A stretch of DNA of 64,000 nucleotides from Takifugu bimaculatus (lineage: Eukaryota > Chordata > Actinopteri > Tetraodontiformes > Tetraodontidae). A program made the translations under genes and the position numbers. Location: the NCBI GenBank assembly GCA_004026145.2, contig CP034990.1, positions 13,327,947 through 13,391,946 of the forward strand, written 5' to 3'. The notes under the pieces are model-generated. The model worked only from the letters and a program-made list of their open reading frames with translations. It had not been told where the DNA came from and made no database searches. Shown here one piece after another: positions 32,720 to 45,300 of this stretch (the stretch's first letter is position 1; each line of letters begins with the position of its first letter).

Positions 32720-35700
32720 TTGTTTTTTGGTGGCTTCTGATTTTACTGTTGCGTGCTCAGACCACATTGCCCAGGGTTGGTGGCTGTAATTCTGGCACGA
32801 CGTGCTGGGTCACAGGGTGAAACCTGGACTTCATTAGTACAGAAAGTGTGGAGAACCTCTTTATCCCAGGCAGAATCTAAGGCTGGAACGCAGCATTGCC
32901 AAGACCTGAGCTCTGGATTTTTTTTCCCTGCACCTGTTTCCGTTTGATAGCTTCACAGTCTTTCACTGTTTGAGATGGATATTTTATAACGGTAAAAATT
33001 TATATTTAGAGGGGGAAAATTACAGCAAAAAATAATATGAAGGGGAAAAAAACCTAGGGAATATCAGCTAAATTATATATATACGTAAATAAATTAACTG
33101 ATCGATTGAGAGATGCCATAAATACATACATTTCAAAAGCCCTTTGTCAAGATCGGAATATACCCAATTATGAGGTATTAATGAATCAACACATCAAAGT
33201 AAATCGGAACAAGTTTCTGTAACAACGCTGACATCTACTGAACACTCCGTGTAGACACAAAGTTGAACAAATGATTAATTCTATTATAGTAATCACATGG
33301 ATTTATCTCAAGTTTTGCCCTGGAAGAGCCATGGTACCATGACAACCACGGTGATTGAAAGCTGTCACGTTTCCGGTAGCGATAAAGAGGGCGTGGCCAG
33401 AGGTCAACGCGCCTGGGTCGAACGTTCGCTTCCTGTTTCGACCTGGAAAAAAGGGCTGTTTGTTTGAGGGTTTAAAAGAACAACTACAGTGATCTCACGT
33501 TTATGTTGGTAATTTAAACTCTTTTAAAATCAGAACACTGATGTAAACGTTGCTGGAAGCCCACCTAGATGTTGTCACCTAGATTTTTCTCTCCAGGAAA
33601 CAGTTTGCAAAATCAGTTCCTCATTCACATGATTGATTTGACTTAATTTGAACTACATAAACCTGTCAGGTCAACTGGATGAAACTTGTCTGTGCCACCA
33701 CCTGGAGGTGGACTCAATTTTAGCTGCAGGGCTGCTCAAAGCAGATGGTCAGACAGGATGCAGCCATATCCAGGCCTCTCGGGACCCAAACTGTCCCTGC
33801 TGGAATTCTGTCCATGTCACCTTTGACCTCTGCAGTGTGAAGGAGAATGCAGGAATTCTGGTCTGGTTACCACGCGGTGTCATCGTTGGGGCTGCATTAG
33901 TGGAGATTACCCAACCTTGGACGTGCATTAAATGTGCGCACGTCTGCATAAGAGGACAAGCGGAGGATCTTGGGGTAAATTTATGGTGTGGAGGATGTTG
34001 TGTTTTCACCACAGTGCACTGTGTTAATGATTCCTCTCAAGCCAGGGGATTTTTCTAAGGCAAATTTCTGGAAATTGTGTAATCACAAACCCCACCAACA
34101 ACTATTTAAAAACACATTAAAATGAGTTCTTATTTCCATGAGGAAACCAGCACAGAGGAGGAGGGATGATTTGTGTGCCCAACTATGTCTGGGCAAGACA
34201 TTCACACCGTGGACAACTGAGCCTCTCTGGGAGTAAGTAGCTGAGGAAGAATGCGATTCTCCATTATAATGCAGGAAATGATTGAGGCTCCACCCCATCC
34301 CTCCCCTGGCCTCTCACAGGAGCCTTCTCCCCTATCTCATGGTGTTTTACCATTGGACTAACATGTTTGGTATAAATGAAGAGATAACGGCACATGTAGA
34401 TTCACAATATTCATCCTCGCACCCAAACGTTGACAAGATTGGTTGGAGAGTCGATGTCTTCAGGTCAAAACTGTGATTTTCAGCAGATATCCAACACTTT
34501 TGTTCTCATTTACAGGTCTAAAAAGATTTGCCGATTGTCACAGTCATGCTTAAGTTTTGCTCCCCATTTTTGAAAAGCTAATCCATCATTTTTGCTCTCA
34601 TGGTTTCTGCATTTAACTCACAGGACTCCTCCTGTGCATGTTGTGGAACATTAACCTGTTTGCCTTTTTATTTCTTTTGGTTTGTTGTGATGTGAACCTG
34701 GCTTACTTAAACCTTCGAGGGCCGTGCACCTGCCAACAATATGGACCAGCATGTAGCTGCATTGGTTTTGGCCCCTTTGGTACATTGCTGCTTGTTTTAA
34801 TCAAACCGGTTCTCACGCACGCAGCTGTACACAAAGCTAAAACACTTCCATGTTGTCTTAGTTGGTTGCAGATGTGCTACAATGTGACGTAATGTCGGTT
34901 CATATCCGTCTGTGTACATTTTATGCAAATATGAACCAGCTGGTGGAGTCAGAAACTTGTTCTTGAAATCAGTTGAGCTACAAACACCCAGAGCAGTTAA
35001 GAAAAGAAAAAACAAATGTCTTTAAAGGAGATATCACATGATTGACTGGTGCCAGGACACTGAATGTTTTCTACAGTAGCCCTGGATGGACAAATTATCG
35101 CTTGTCAGGTGAAATTTTGTACTTTTTGAAAGCGGAAAAATTGATTTCATCACCCAGCAATCAATGGAGCTGTGTTCTCCCCACTAGATGCCGCTAAATC
35201 TCACATAGCGGACCTGTTAACTCTGTGATCTCTGGTGAAGATGGAAGCTGTTCACTGGCTTGTAGAGCCACGCCGACTGAACCCTGGAGGTAAGAATAGC
35301 TTTTGCTGTGTTACAGCCATATCAACATGTCTATTTCTGATTTATGGGTGAATAAAACCACCAGTAAAATATATCTGTTTCAGTTTAGGTTGTCCAGCGT
35401 GTTACGAGCTGCCTTTAAAATGACACCAAAGATCTTGGTTCAAATTTAAAGTTTGGAGCAGGCAGCCATCCACAGTCCTGGAAGTTCTTTGGGAAATTTC
35501 TCACTTAGAAGCAAATCTGTCTAATTTAACGGCCCTCTCAGCGGGCCCTTTGTCTCTCTAATACAGTGTTGCCTGAGCGCCCCAGCTTTTTGGCCTTTTA
35601 TAGGACAAAAGTCAACCGTGTTGGCTGGTCTGACTGGTTACTCCAGTTGAAATATGCCTGTGAGATGTAGCTGAGTGCAGGATGCCAGAGGAAGGAGAGC

Positions 35701-37051
35701 AGAGGGTGGAAACAGTCCAAGCAGTGTGAATTTAAGAGTCGTGTCAGGCTCTGGGCCAGATGGGGAGGTTGTGCCTCTTTATGCAACACAGACTAGTAAC
35801 CTGGTGACATCGTGTGTGGTAAGATTCAGTCATTAGGCTGGAAACCAGTAAAGAAAAAAGGTGTTTACGTAATATCCTTAGAGGTCTTCTTTGAAGGATT
35901 TAATAGGTAGGAAATAGACATCTGGTAAATCTTTTTGAAACAATCACAAGCTAATTGAACAGCAGTATTTTTCTTATTACCTCCTAAAAGCACATCTTTA
36001 ACAGCGCTCCCATTACCACATTTTATCAAGACACAAGACAAGAACATCAGTCATCCTCATGGTTCAAAAGCAACTTTAATGTAGATTTTACTTTCTAGGA
36101 CACTTAGTTTAAGCCAAGGCTGATGTTTTTTCTCTTATACTCCCTCTTGCCACAAATTTATGTATTTTCTGATCATCACACGTGTGGTGTAAATGTGGTG
36201 AGCATTACTCCGCCTCACGTCATCCCACACTGAAACCATAAAATCTCACTCTGATAGTCACGCTCGCTCGTAAATATGTCAGTGAACACAGTCCAACTAT
36301 GAATACTTCAGCTTAAAATAAACCCTGATCCAGCCTTCCTCTGTGCTTTAATTATCCACGTTCTGCTTTTAGAAGCGAGATCAGCAGATACATTCTCTGG
36401 ATTCGTAAAAATGTAAGTGCCCCCGATGTTTAATGCTCAGCTTTGCTGACCCTGCAACTCAGATATGTGACTTTGCAATTTTGTGTTGTGCTGCCCAAAC
36501 ACAGAATGACACCAAAATTGGATGTAAAGTATGTAAAAGAGCACAACCACAAAAAGTGAAAAGCAGAATTTATTCTCCAATCGGACAGTTGAAATTCCAT
36601 AATTTATTATTCCTGTTTGTTCCACGATCTCTCAGATTTCCAGTGATGCACATCATTAAAAGAAGAGCTCTGGCATAAATTAAGAAGATGCACATTCTTA
36701 TTGTCAACTCCAGTTCATTTAATATGACCCTGAGCAATAATCTGTAAACATTTCCACATTCAAACCAAACTCATGCAAAGAAACATAAAATTGTGTATGC
36801 TTCCTCTTAATGACTGCTTCCTATTCGATATGTGTGGATGTACATGGGAGTTCATTCATGCTGGTGTTACTGTTAACATGTTGCATTTCTGCAATGCGTG
36901 TGCAAGGAAGAAGCTGAACACCAGTGAATAAATTAATCCTCAACGAGCAGAATCTTTATAATGCTGCCTGACCAAGTGCATTCAGATGCACCAGCAACAG
37001 ATATGTGGACGCTGACAGCTAACCTGCACACAGCGAGCAACAGTCTCTGTG
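32720..37051. other. Spacer and 3' flank between convergent GRAMD2 and SENP8
   Basis: AT-rich, with short unconvincing open frames only. The right part presumably holds the SENP8 3' UTR on the minus strand; TTTATT sequences near 36569 and 36602 could serve as minus-strand AATAAA signals. A CTCF-like motif remnant lies at 35181-35195. No gene was recognised. Confidence 0.6.
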
Positions 37052-37719
37052 CTAGTGATAAGACAAAGAGCAGCAGTGGTCAGTCTGGGCTAGACTCTGG
37101 ACCAGTCTGAAGAACTCAGCCCTCTTCTGGGTGATGTAGGCTGGTGTGATGATCTGAAGCGGGAGGCACGGGAAGCCCTCCACCCTGGCCTTCTCACATA
37201 AGGCCTCTGCAATGCAGATCACGTACATGCCACAGTCGTAACTGTTCTGCTGCGACGGGCACGGCTCCTCCACAAACACCGCTTTCCTTCCGGCACCCAG
37301 GAACGGTTCCAGTGTGCTTGCGATGCGGCATGCGTGCAGCGAATTGCTGCCATTTTGAGAGTCATAGTGGGAGAAACGATTGGAGTGGTGATGGTAGACC
37401 AAGAGGCTCCAATGGGATCCCTCCAGCAGTCTGGTTGGAGTTGTCGTTAACAGGGCAGGAAGACCCATTGGCGAGAGGAAAGACCCAGCGGCTCCAGAAA
37501 TACGGCTAACTCCTCGTGGCAAGAGGCATATTTGATGAACTGGGTGACCTCTGGGCTGATGAAGACGATGGCATCTCCCAGGACTCTGAAGCGCTCGGCA
37601 CTGAAGTACTCAAAGGCAAAACCGATGACTTGATCATTTAGCCAATGTGGCCCCTCCAATAAGGACACATCAGAGCTCCGCAGCAGACTATCCCGGTAAC
37701 TCAATACTACAGGATTCAT
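37052..37719 (-). CDS. SENP8: SENP8 (NEDP1/DEN1) NEDD8-specific cysteine protease, with two apparent one-base insertions
   Basis: SENP8 is a C48 peptidase that processes the NEDD8 precursor and removes NEDD8 from substrates. Conserved blocks run in order: MNPVVLSYRDSLLRSSDVSL, then HWLNDQVIGFAFEYF, FISPEVTQFIK, SHWSLLVY with the catalytic His, FSHYDSQNGSN with the catalytic Asp, and QQNSYDCGMYVIC with the oxyanion Gln and nucleophile Cys. LLxITPAYITxKR closes the domain. The gene is one coding exon, as in mammals, and a start at 37719 matches the mammalian N-terminus; an in-frame upstream ATG at 37779 is probably in the 5' UTR or intron. The stop is TAG at 37052-37054. One extra base at 37453-37455 and another near 37418-37421 put the two halves in different frames; the roughly 12 residues between lie in a third frame, which reads VNDNSNQTAGG as the family expects. 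Functional if these are sequence errors, otherwise inactive. Confidence 0.85.
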
Positions 37720-38799
37720 CCTCAAACACTGCAGCAGTTGGTCTGAAGACAGGCTGGAAGACAGCTGAATATCAAGCATGACATCAGTACAGAGGAATGT
37801 ACGGGAGAGAAAATTGTGATTATTTCGCTATCTTTTAAATTTCAAGAGGGTCATGTGAAGTCACTATAGAGCAAAACCCAAAAGAAACCTGTCTGGCGTC
37901 AGCTGGCTGGGAAGGTGCACCAGGTTACCGCGTCTGCTATAGTTTGGTAAAGGTCATTACTAAGATGACAAATTTCTTATTGGTGTGGCCATCATGATAA
38001 AAACTAAACTGCACAGTATCCTTGCAATGCCACTGCGGATTGTCCCGTAACCGTAGTGTATTCGTCGTCACTTTAATGGGCATTAGCATGAGCTCGCTAC
38101 CCTCTACTTCCCCCTCACGTAAGTCTTAACTGAGTTAAAACACAATAATAGCACGGCGAGCACAAACTACGGACTGTCACGGTTTAAGAGGCGCAGTCGA
38201 CTTAAGATTCCTACCTGGAAAAGACAGAGATTTTAAGGAAAAGGATAAAGGAAACGAACAAAAAGTACAGACTTGCTGGTGTTCATTGCGCTGTGTGCCG
38301 TAAACCGCTTTAGGAGGACCCGAAGCATTTTACGACAGTGACTGCGGAGGACGTCAACTGGTCTGTCGTCTCGCCTTCATACAGAAAATGTGTGAATAGT
38401 ACAATAATGGATTTATCATCCTAAATTCAAACGCAAACACAATCCAGATTGGAAAAATAAATATCAGCATTTGTTTCAGGAATATTATGAAAACATAATT
38501 CCTTGCTTTTCTTTCCAACTGGTTGAATCTTGGTGTTGTCTTTCCTTTCACAAATGTATGCCTGTTATATTGCTAGCGAATCTTGATTTTTAAAGTCTGA
38601 TCTTGTATTTAAATAATAATAATAAAAAACCTCAACAGACAGCATAAAGGTTTTGTTATTTTCTTGTCCAGAATTAATTAACTGTATGCAACTAGGAACC
38701 TACCCTTTTTAAATGAATTGTGAATGTATTAAGCTATTGTTTCGTAATTAATTTAAAATAAACATTTGGTCATTTCTCCTGATGTATTTGCCCCCTGGG
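37720..38799 (-). other. SENP8: SENP8 5' region (intron or non-coding exon)
   Basis: Several minus-strand acceptor-like sites (CTTCCAG, CTTCAG, CTGCTGCAG) lie within 60 bases upstream of the SENP8 ATG, fitting a spliced non-coding first exon. A minus-strand TTTTCCAG/GTAGGAAT sequence at 38209-38222 could be either an acceptor or a donor; I cannot decide which. The rest is AT-rich without coding features. Confidence 0.4.
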
Positions 38800-39310
38800 T
38801 GCTCTGCACTACGGTTGTGGGTCCCCCCAACAAAGATGGCGCTCTCCTCTTTCCCAAGAACCCACCGAGGGGCCTGCAGTACCGCGGGCGGCCACGAGGG
38901 TGGACTCGCCCCAGACTTCTGCTCCTGTCCCCGGGGGGCGGCTGGAGTTTCTCCCCGCCCAGGAGCAGCGTGAACGCGCACTCTCCGCCGTCTCCGAGAG
39001 CGGCGGCACTGATTAGTGGAGCCCGAGCAGAGTTTTCCGCGACCGTCCCCGAGGTGCGACCGGACTGCCCTTTTTAATTACTAACGGCGGAGACGCAGCC
39101 GTGAAAAATGCGCAGGCGCCCGCCGAGGACCTAATGTGCAGGGATTGTCCGGAGGCGAGCGGAGGGAAGAGGAGGAAATATTAAATCAGTGGGAATGTGG
39201 GGAATTAAGTAGAAACTTTATCCGGCTACAAGTGTGCGGTTCCGCGTCGCATCCCAAGAAAAGACGACAAACTTCGGCGGAGTTGACTTCAGCGTCCATG
39301 CCCGGAGGTA
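38800..39310. promoter_or_regulatory. CpG-rich, probably bidirectional SENP8/MYO9A promoter
   Basis: CpG density and GC content rise sharply compared with both flanks. AAGATGGCG at 38833-38841 is a YY1-type site and TGCGCAGGCGC at 39109-39119 fits the NRF1 consensus; both are typical of TATA-less, divergent vertebrate promoters. SENP8 reads left and MYO9A right from here, the arrangement known in mammals. Exact start sites are not visible. Confidence 0.65.
39110..39307 (+). other. MYO9A: Probable non-coding first exon of MYO9A
   Basis: GC-rich sequence downstream of the NRF1-like site ends in a strong donor, CCCGGAG|GTAAGC, at 39307/39308. An ATG at 39298 sits just before the donor but is not needed, because the conserved MYO9A start is in the next exon. 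The 5' boundary is a guess from the promoter position. Confidence 0.5.
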
Positions 39311-42300
39311 AGCGGGGTTTGTCGGCGGGTCCCAGCGGAGGTGCCCCTCAGCGGGGACAGGGGCTCCGGGCCGGAGGCGGCTCAGGGGTCCAGAAACATA
39401 TCGGTTTTCGCTGGCTTAATCTTCCCGAGGTGTGTTTGGGCTCAGCCGGAGCTTCAAGTGAATGAAGAGTGACCATTAAAGTGCGAGTTCTTGGGTTGTA
39501 AAGCGTTAAACTGCTGCTCAGTGACCTGTCATGTCACCACGACAGGCTCCACACTCTCCTAATAAACCACCAAAATGGTTATGTTGGCTCCAGCATAATG
39601 AACTAAGATTGTAAAAATGACGCCTTCCCTCAACTATTGTAAGGTGTATATAATAATAAGGGGATATAAATGAAATCTATTCGACTTTAAAGTGCATTTA
39701 GCTGAGGCAAGGTGTTAACACTCAGGTTCTTCAGTGGTGGGACACTCCTGTGGTTCGGATCAGGGGGCTTCTGTGTGTACTAGGGAAGGTCAGACAGTCC
39801 AAAGGAGGTGATGCTCTGAAGAGGCCGGTGCAGATGTAATTGTGGAGGGAGGTCGAGGAAGCTGCTGAATCACGTGCAACAAGGAATCACTCCTTCAGAC
39901 TCCCACCCTTCATCACGCCTTCCCTCTCTGCACGGCTTCTACTCGGTCGGGATATTTGTGTCGTTTAAGCGCAGGATTACGAGGCACAGCATCTCGCAAA
40001 TGTCCGCCAACCACAGTCTGTACGTCCTACGCTACTTTTGTGAGTGCTGAAGGGAATTTCCTCCCCCTCAGGTCCCCCCCACCCCCCGATCTGCACCCCT
40101 GCATTCTTTCGTATTTGCTAAAAAGTTGCAGAAAGTCAAGTAGCTGCGCGCCTCTGCTGTGAGCGCGTCCTGCCCTCAGATCAGCGCAGGTGATGAGAGC
40201 AACGCGGGCTGCAGTTCTGCAGGAATGCGAGGCCTGAGAAGACCCAGCTGCTGCTGTACGAGAGGCCGAGACTCTGGCAACTGGTTCCAGAGTCTGTTGA
40301 CATCTGACACCCGCCAGGCCTCGGCTGCCTGCTATTTCTAAAAGACGGGGCCTCAGTTTGGATCACGCCTGGGCCCCGTCTGTGCTCAGAGATATCCCTG
40401 ACACCACCTGAACGACTGTCCGAAGACTCTGGTTAGGATCTCCGCGGCGGCAGTCGTGAACACAGAACAAGCTCTGTGGTTTGACCTCCTGTTCCCTAAA
40501 GTTTGGGCAGGTCGTGGCTCCACGATCTAGGATTCAGTCAGGTATTCTCTGACTTCAGGTGTTGTCTCCGTGCACCTTTACCTTCGGGTGTGGCATCACG
40601 TTCGGCCAGTCCGCTTGTTTAGCTCTGACTCAGACGTATGTGCATATCTCAACCTGTCAAATTGGAACTCTGACCATTGTCACTCTCTTAATGAGTCATT
40701 TATGTTCTTTTTTACGGTTGTTCAGTTTCGGTCCGTGTTGCAAACCTTTGCCATTACAGCCCACCTCTGTCAAATCTGTGTTCCTATTTTGATTTCTGCT
40801 ACAGACGACTACATTTTACACGCAGGTGTCGACATCTAAAAATCACGAGAGGGTTTATTCTCATGTCTTAATGCGTCTGTGTCGGGGGAACACTTTGAGG
40901 AGGGAAGCCCAGACCCTCCGATCTGTAAATTCCAGCTCTTATGGGAGAACTCCAAGGTCTTCCAGGGTTAGATGGTGGATGTGATCCCTCCAGTCAGTCC
41001 AGGCTCTGCCTCAGAGCGTCCTGGTCCAGAGGGAGACGCAGTTACTAACTGTTGGTAAATATAACAACAATGTGACGTAAGGTACGACCATGTGACTATG
41101 TGACATACAGCACTGCAATAATGTCTAATTTGCTTGTATTTAGCTTTATGGGAGCAGGGTTCTGTGAGCTAATCTGTGTTAATCCACCAATCTACGAGAT
41201 TGGCCTGATTTACAACATGTGCAGGACTGTTGTTACCGCAATTCCATTATTTTGCTGACCTCTTGGATTTGATCCTGTAGATCCATAACATTGACGAGCA
41301 GATTGATGCAGAAATAAACACCGGCCCGCTTCATGGTTAAAATGCCAGGACCTATACATTGTTTTGATGTGTTGCAGACTTTTTAGGGTTTTGTCCTTGA
41401 GTGTGCGCTCCGTTCTTTTACAGTCCGTAGGAATGATGATAAGCATCGCCCCATAGGTGTTTATAGGCCACTGATATACAACCTGCAGTAAAACTGCAGT
41501 TTTTGTTGATTCGACACCAGTTGCGATAGTGGTTGCAGCCCTCCCAGCCGGATCACTTAGCTGCTCCGTAACAAGGCTCACGTGGTCGGGACGGCTCCCA
41601 TAGAGTGCTGCAAGCCCTCGTGATGCGCATGTGTGGCGTATGGCATGCACATGAAGTCATTAAAGAGGAACCTGCTTGTGTTGCACCAAACAAAACCCCC
41701 CTTTCTTTAGTGGGCCATTATATGAGCGAGGCTCTGGCCTCGGAGGCTCGGCTTCCCTGCGTTTTGCACTTCCCCTGGTTAACTAGGTGACGCTAACAGT
41801 AGCTAGTGTGAGACAGAGGGATGCGTTTAGCATGTTGGAAACGATCGTGGGATGTTCCGTCAGCATAAAGGGAAAAAAAGGAGGAGAGCAAACGATCTTC
41901 TGAGACGCTCATTTGTTCTGCATCTTTCTGTTTCAGCGCGTTGTGGTAATTTCGTGAAACGCTTGGTTCATGTTCTACTTTGTAGTTAAAAAAAGAAGCT
42001 CTTGATGCGTTGAAATTTAATCAGATGTGGTCACGGATGGGTGCTTTCATCCTAATTTGTTTCCCGGTTAAATTATGGCGGCTTGGATGTCATGTGGAAA
42101 CTGCTAATTAGCAGAGGAGAGGAATTTCAGATTTTCAGCTGAATGATGGAGATCTCGCAGGGTAAAAGCACCCGTGGAGGCCTCCTGATACGCCGGCGTG
42201 CTGCCAGCGGCCGCGTTACTGCAGGTTTTTTTTGGCACTGAAACTGGAATTTTTGTGTATTTTGTGACACAGCTGTGACAATAGCTACTGGCCCCCTGCA

Positions 42301-45300
42301 GCCTCATGGTACAGACAGGACAGGGCCCATGGTTAATCCTGAGGTATGTGCTCTTGTGTAATGCTACACAACACTGTCATACGTTCTCAGCGTGGCGCTG
42401 TCATTAAACCACTTAAACAATCAACCAAAGGCGTGATTATGCTATTAAATCCTTCACGACAGGATTAGCATGAGTGCATGTCTCAGCAGCAGGAAATGAA
42501 TAAAATATTGGGAGGTTTTACAAATAAAAGTGGGGGGAAATTTGGTCCTTTTAACACAAATGATAAAAAGTTGATTGAGTGAGCCAAGTGAAAAATTTGT
42601 ACTAATTCATCGTGCCGTCATCCTTTGGGGGTGGGGGGGGGGAGCCTGCAGCAGCCTGTTATCTGTGAGGAATTCTGTCAGTTTACAGTAGTCTGCCAGA
42701 CTCTGTCAGATTGAACCAGGGGAGGGGGGAAAGAGCGGAGATAGTTGTGGCTAACTGACAACAAACAGGCTGCGATAAGGTGGATTTCACATGCAGCCTG
42801 AGACTTGCTAGCCAGCTGCTGGAATGCCTCTCCTGTCGGAACACATACAGCAGTTATCAGTGCAGTAAACGAGCAGACGATTTAGGCCACTTAGAGAGCT
42901 CGCTCAGTCCCCCCCCTCCCGATGGGTCGTGCGTTTGGTCCCTCCTCTGTCACAGCATGTTGTGTCGGCTCCAGGACACACGCGGGAGGTGATTTTGTCC
43001 GTCGTGCATTTCCCATCGTTTTAAAGCTACCATTCAGGATCATTAGGTTCACATGTAGTAATCAGCAGTTGTGAAGGAGACGTCTTGGTGTGATGCCATT
43101 AATGTGCAGCTGCTAGGAAGAAAAGCCTGGTCTGCTGGATGAGCCGTCAGTCTTGATGAATAATTTGCACCCTGCAGCTCCGGTCTCGTGCCATATCCTC
43201 CGGTTCATGTCTCTGTTCTTATTACTTTGGCGCCCTCGCAAATTAATCCTCATTACCCACTGATGCATTCCAGAGCCGGCATTTACTGCTGTGACTTATT
43301 AGCCTGCTTGATTATGGTCAGACACCCCGGAGACGCTTGGAGGCTCCCTGCTTGTCCCCCATATTGCTGGAGTTCACTTCAGTGTGGAGCCCACTTCACT
43401 GTGGAGCTGCCAAATGGGCAAACGTTTGTGCTCTTCCTGTTCTGCTCCCGAGCAGGTGAGCCCTGAGAGCACCTCCAAATCTGCACTGCAGGGAATTTTT
43501 CCCACGTTCCCGGTATTTGAGGTTAATAAGGGTTCAGATGGGGGGCTGGCCCGACCTGACCTTTTCAGATGAAACAATGAGTTATTGTTCTGGTGGAAAA
43601 GGCCATTAGTTCTTCCAGTTTTATCTACATGGAGTAAGTCTGCATGTGCCACTTTGGTGCTTGGAGAGTGACTCCCAGTAACAGACCAGTGAGGGCCGTC
43701 TGAATTCAAGGCAATATCCTGTCCCATAAGGATGGAACCTTCCTTTCATCTCCCAGTGGTGTTTATTTCTTTCATGTCTTATTTGAGCAGAGTTTAAACA
43801 AACGTTGCTCTGCGTCATCTCTAGATGCAGCCCCGTTCTGAGGTCTTCGCTCTTCCATCACTCTCCTCTGCCTGCAACCAAACTCGTGCTGTCATCACAC
43901 CGAAGCTTTTTCTGTCTCCTCTTCCACCGAGTCCCCGACTGAGCCGGTGGGGTCGGATTTCAAAAACCCTGCGGTCTCCCGAAGACAGAGAGACCACAGT
44001 CATCCCCCGTCCTCAGAGAAGACGGCCAGGGCCGCTGTAATTCTGCCCTGTAATTACAAGTCGTGTTTTTCCTAATAGGCCAAACAGATGTGCTTCGAAT
44101 GATGCTAAACATTCAGGATGGGGTTCGGAGCGGCGAGATGTCCTCCTCCCCTTGAACAAATGAACAAATTTGATTTCGGGAGTTATTTTGTGATCAGCTC
44201 AACTTAGATCTGTTGAACTGAATCTTAAGAAGTTTCCGGATGTTTCTGGAGTGTGCACGTGTCTCTCTGCGAAACACCGTGCAGCCAGAATGTGGAACGT
44301 TGGGTAATTTGCTTTGATCACTGTCGCATTCCTGTATTTCATGATTGGCGGTAGGTATTTGAGCGTAGGTGTCAGATAGCCCGGAGGAAGAGCTCCTTCC
44401 TTCTTTATTCGGTGTCAGTCCCTGGAGGATAACGCCGGGGCAGCTGCCTGGGTCCAATACGCTGCACGTCACTGAGCGTGAAGCTCATATTCTAAATTGA
44501 AACCTGTGCTTTAATATCTTCTCTCCCAGTTTGACCCGATCAGAGGTTTTCATATTTACTGACACGTCTGTGGTGCTCCGAGTCTTTCGGCACGGCCCCG
44601 CCGAGTTGGTGATTACGCGACAGACGGGCGCCAAGCGCCGCCAGACGGTTCACGTTCAAGCTTTACGCGTGTGTCCTCTCGGGTTCTCCGTAGATTCTTT
44701 ACACCATGAAGGTTCTTTCGAGGAAATGGGCCGGGTCTCCGCCGCTCCTCTGCAGTATCTTCATCCACTGGTCAGGAGCAGCTGAAAGGGTCCATTTGGG
44801 TCAAAAGATTCTCTTTGTGAGGGAGAAATGGAGTGGATATAATCTGGGCTAACGATACCTCCCAGTCCCCCACCATTTTCCTCTCTTCACCACCTCCCCC
44901 TGCTGGTTCTGTAACTGCATATTATGGACTTAGTTTTTCTTTATCTAGAATAACCTTCCAGATAACAATATGTGTAAATGCTGTATTTTATGGTCACAGT
45001 TAACATGGCTCTACACCTTAGCCCTCAGGGTCACATGACTACACAGCTTACTTTCATACAGAGAATTTAAATGGCTATTATCATTATCGATAATCAGGTA
45101 TCAGCCAGCAGGAGCATCATTCTTGTGCATCTCTAGTATTTCATTGTCTGTATTTGATCACAAACTGTTGTTAATTGTGCAGCCTTGCTGTGGATGTTCA
45201 GTGGATTCAGAGCTACATGCATCTTTGTGAACTGTGCCCGGTTTAAATCTGCTGGGGGCCAAGGATGCCACATTTGCTTTCACATTTCACACTGACACAA

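Noticed and set aside
33648..34058. 136-codon open frame in the GRAMD2-SENP8 spacer
   Set aside because: It starts at TTG, shows no family resemblance and no splice partners, and lies in AT-rich spacer.
37441..37470. Mini-intron (GTTAAC...CCAG, 21 bases) to explain the SENP8 frame change
   Set aside because: Far below any functional intron length. The bases between encode VNDNSNQ, which the family conserves, so they are coding.
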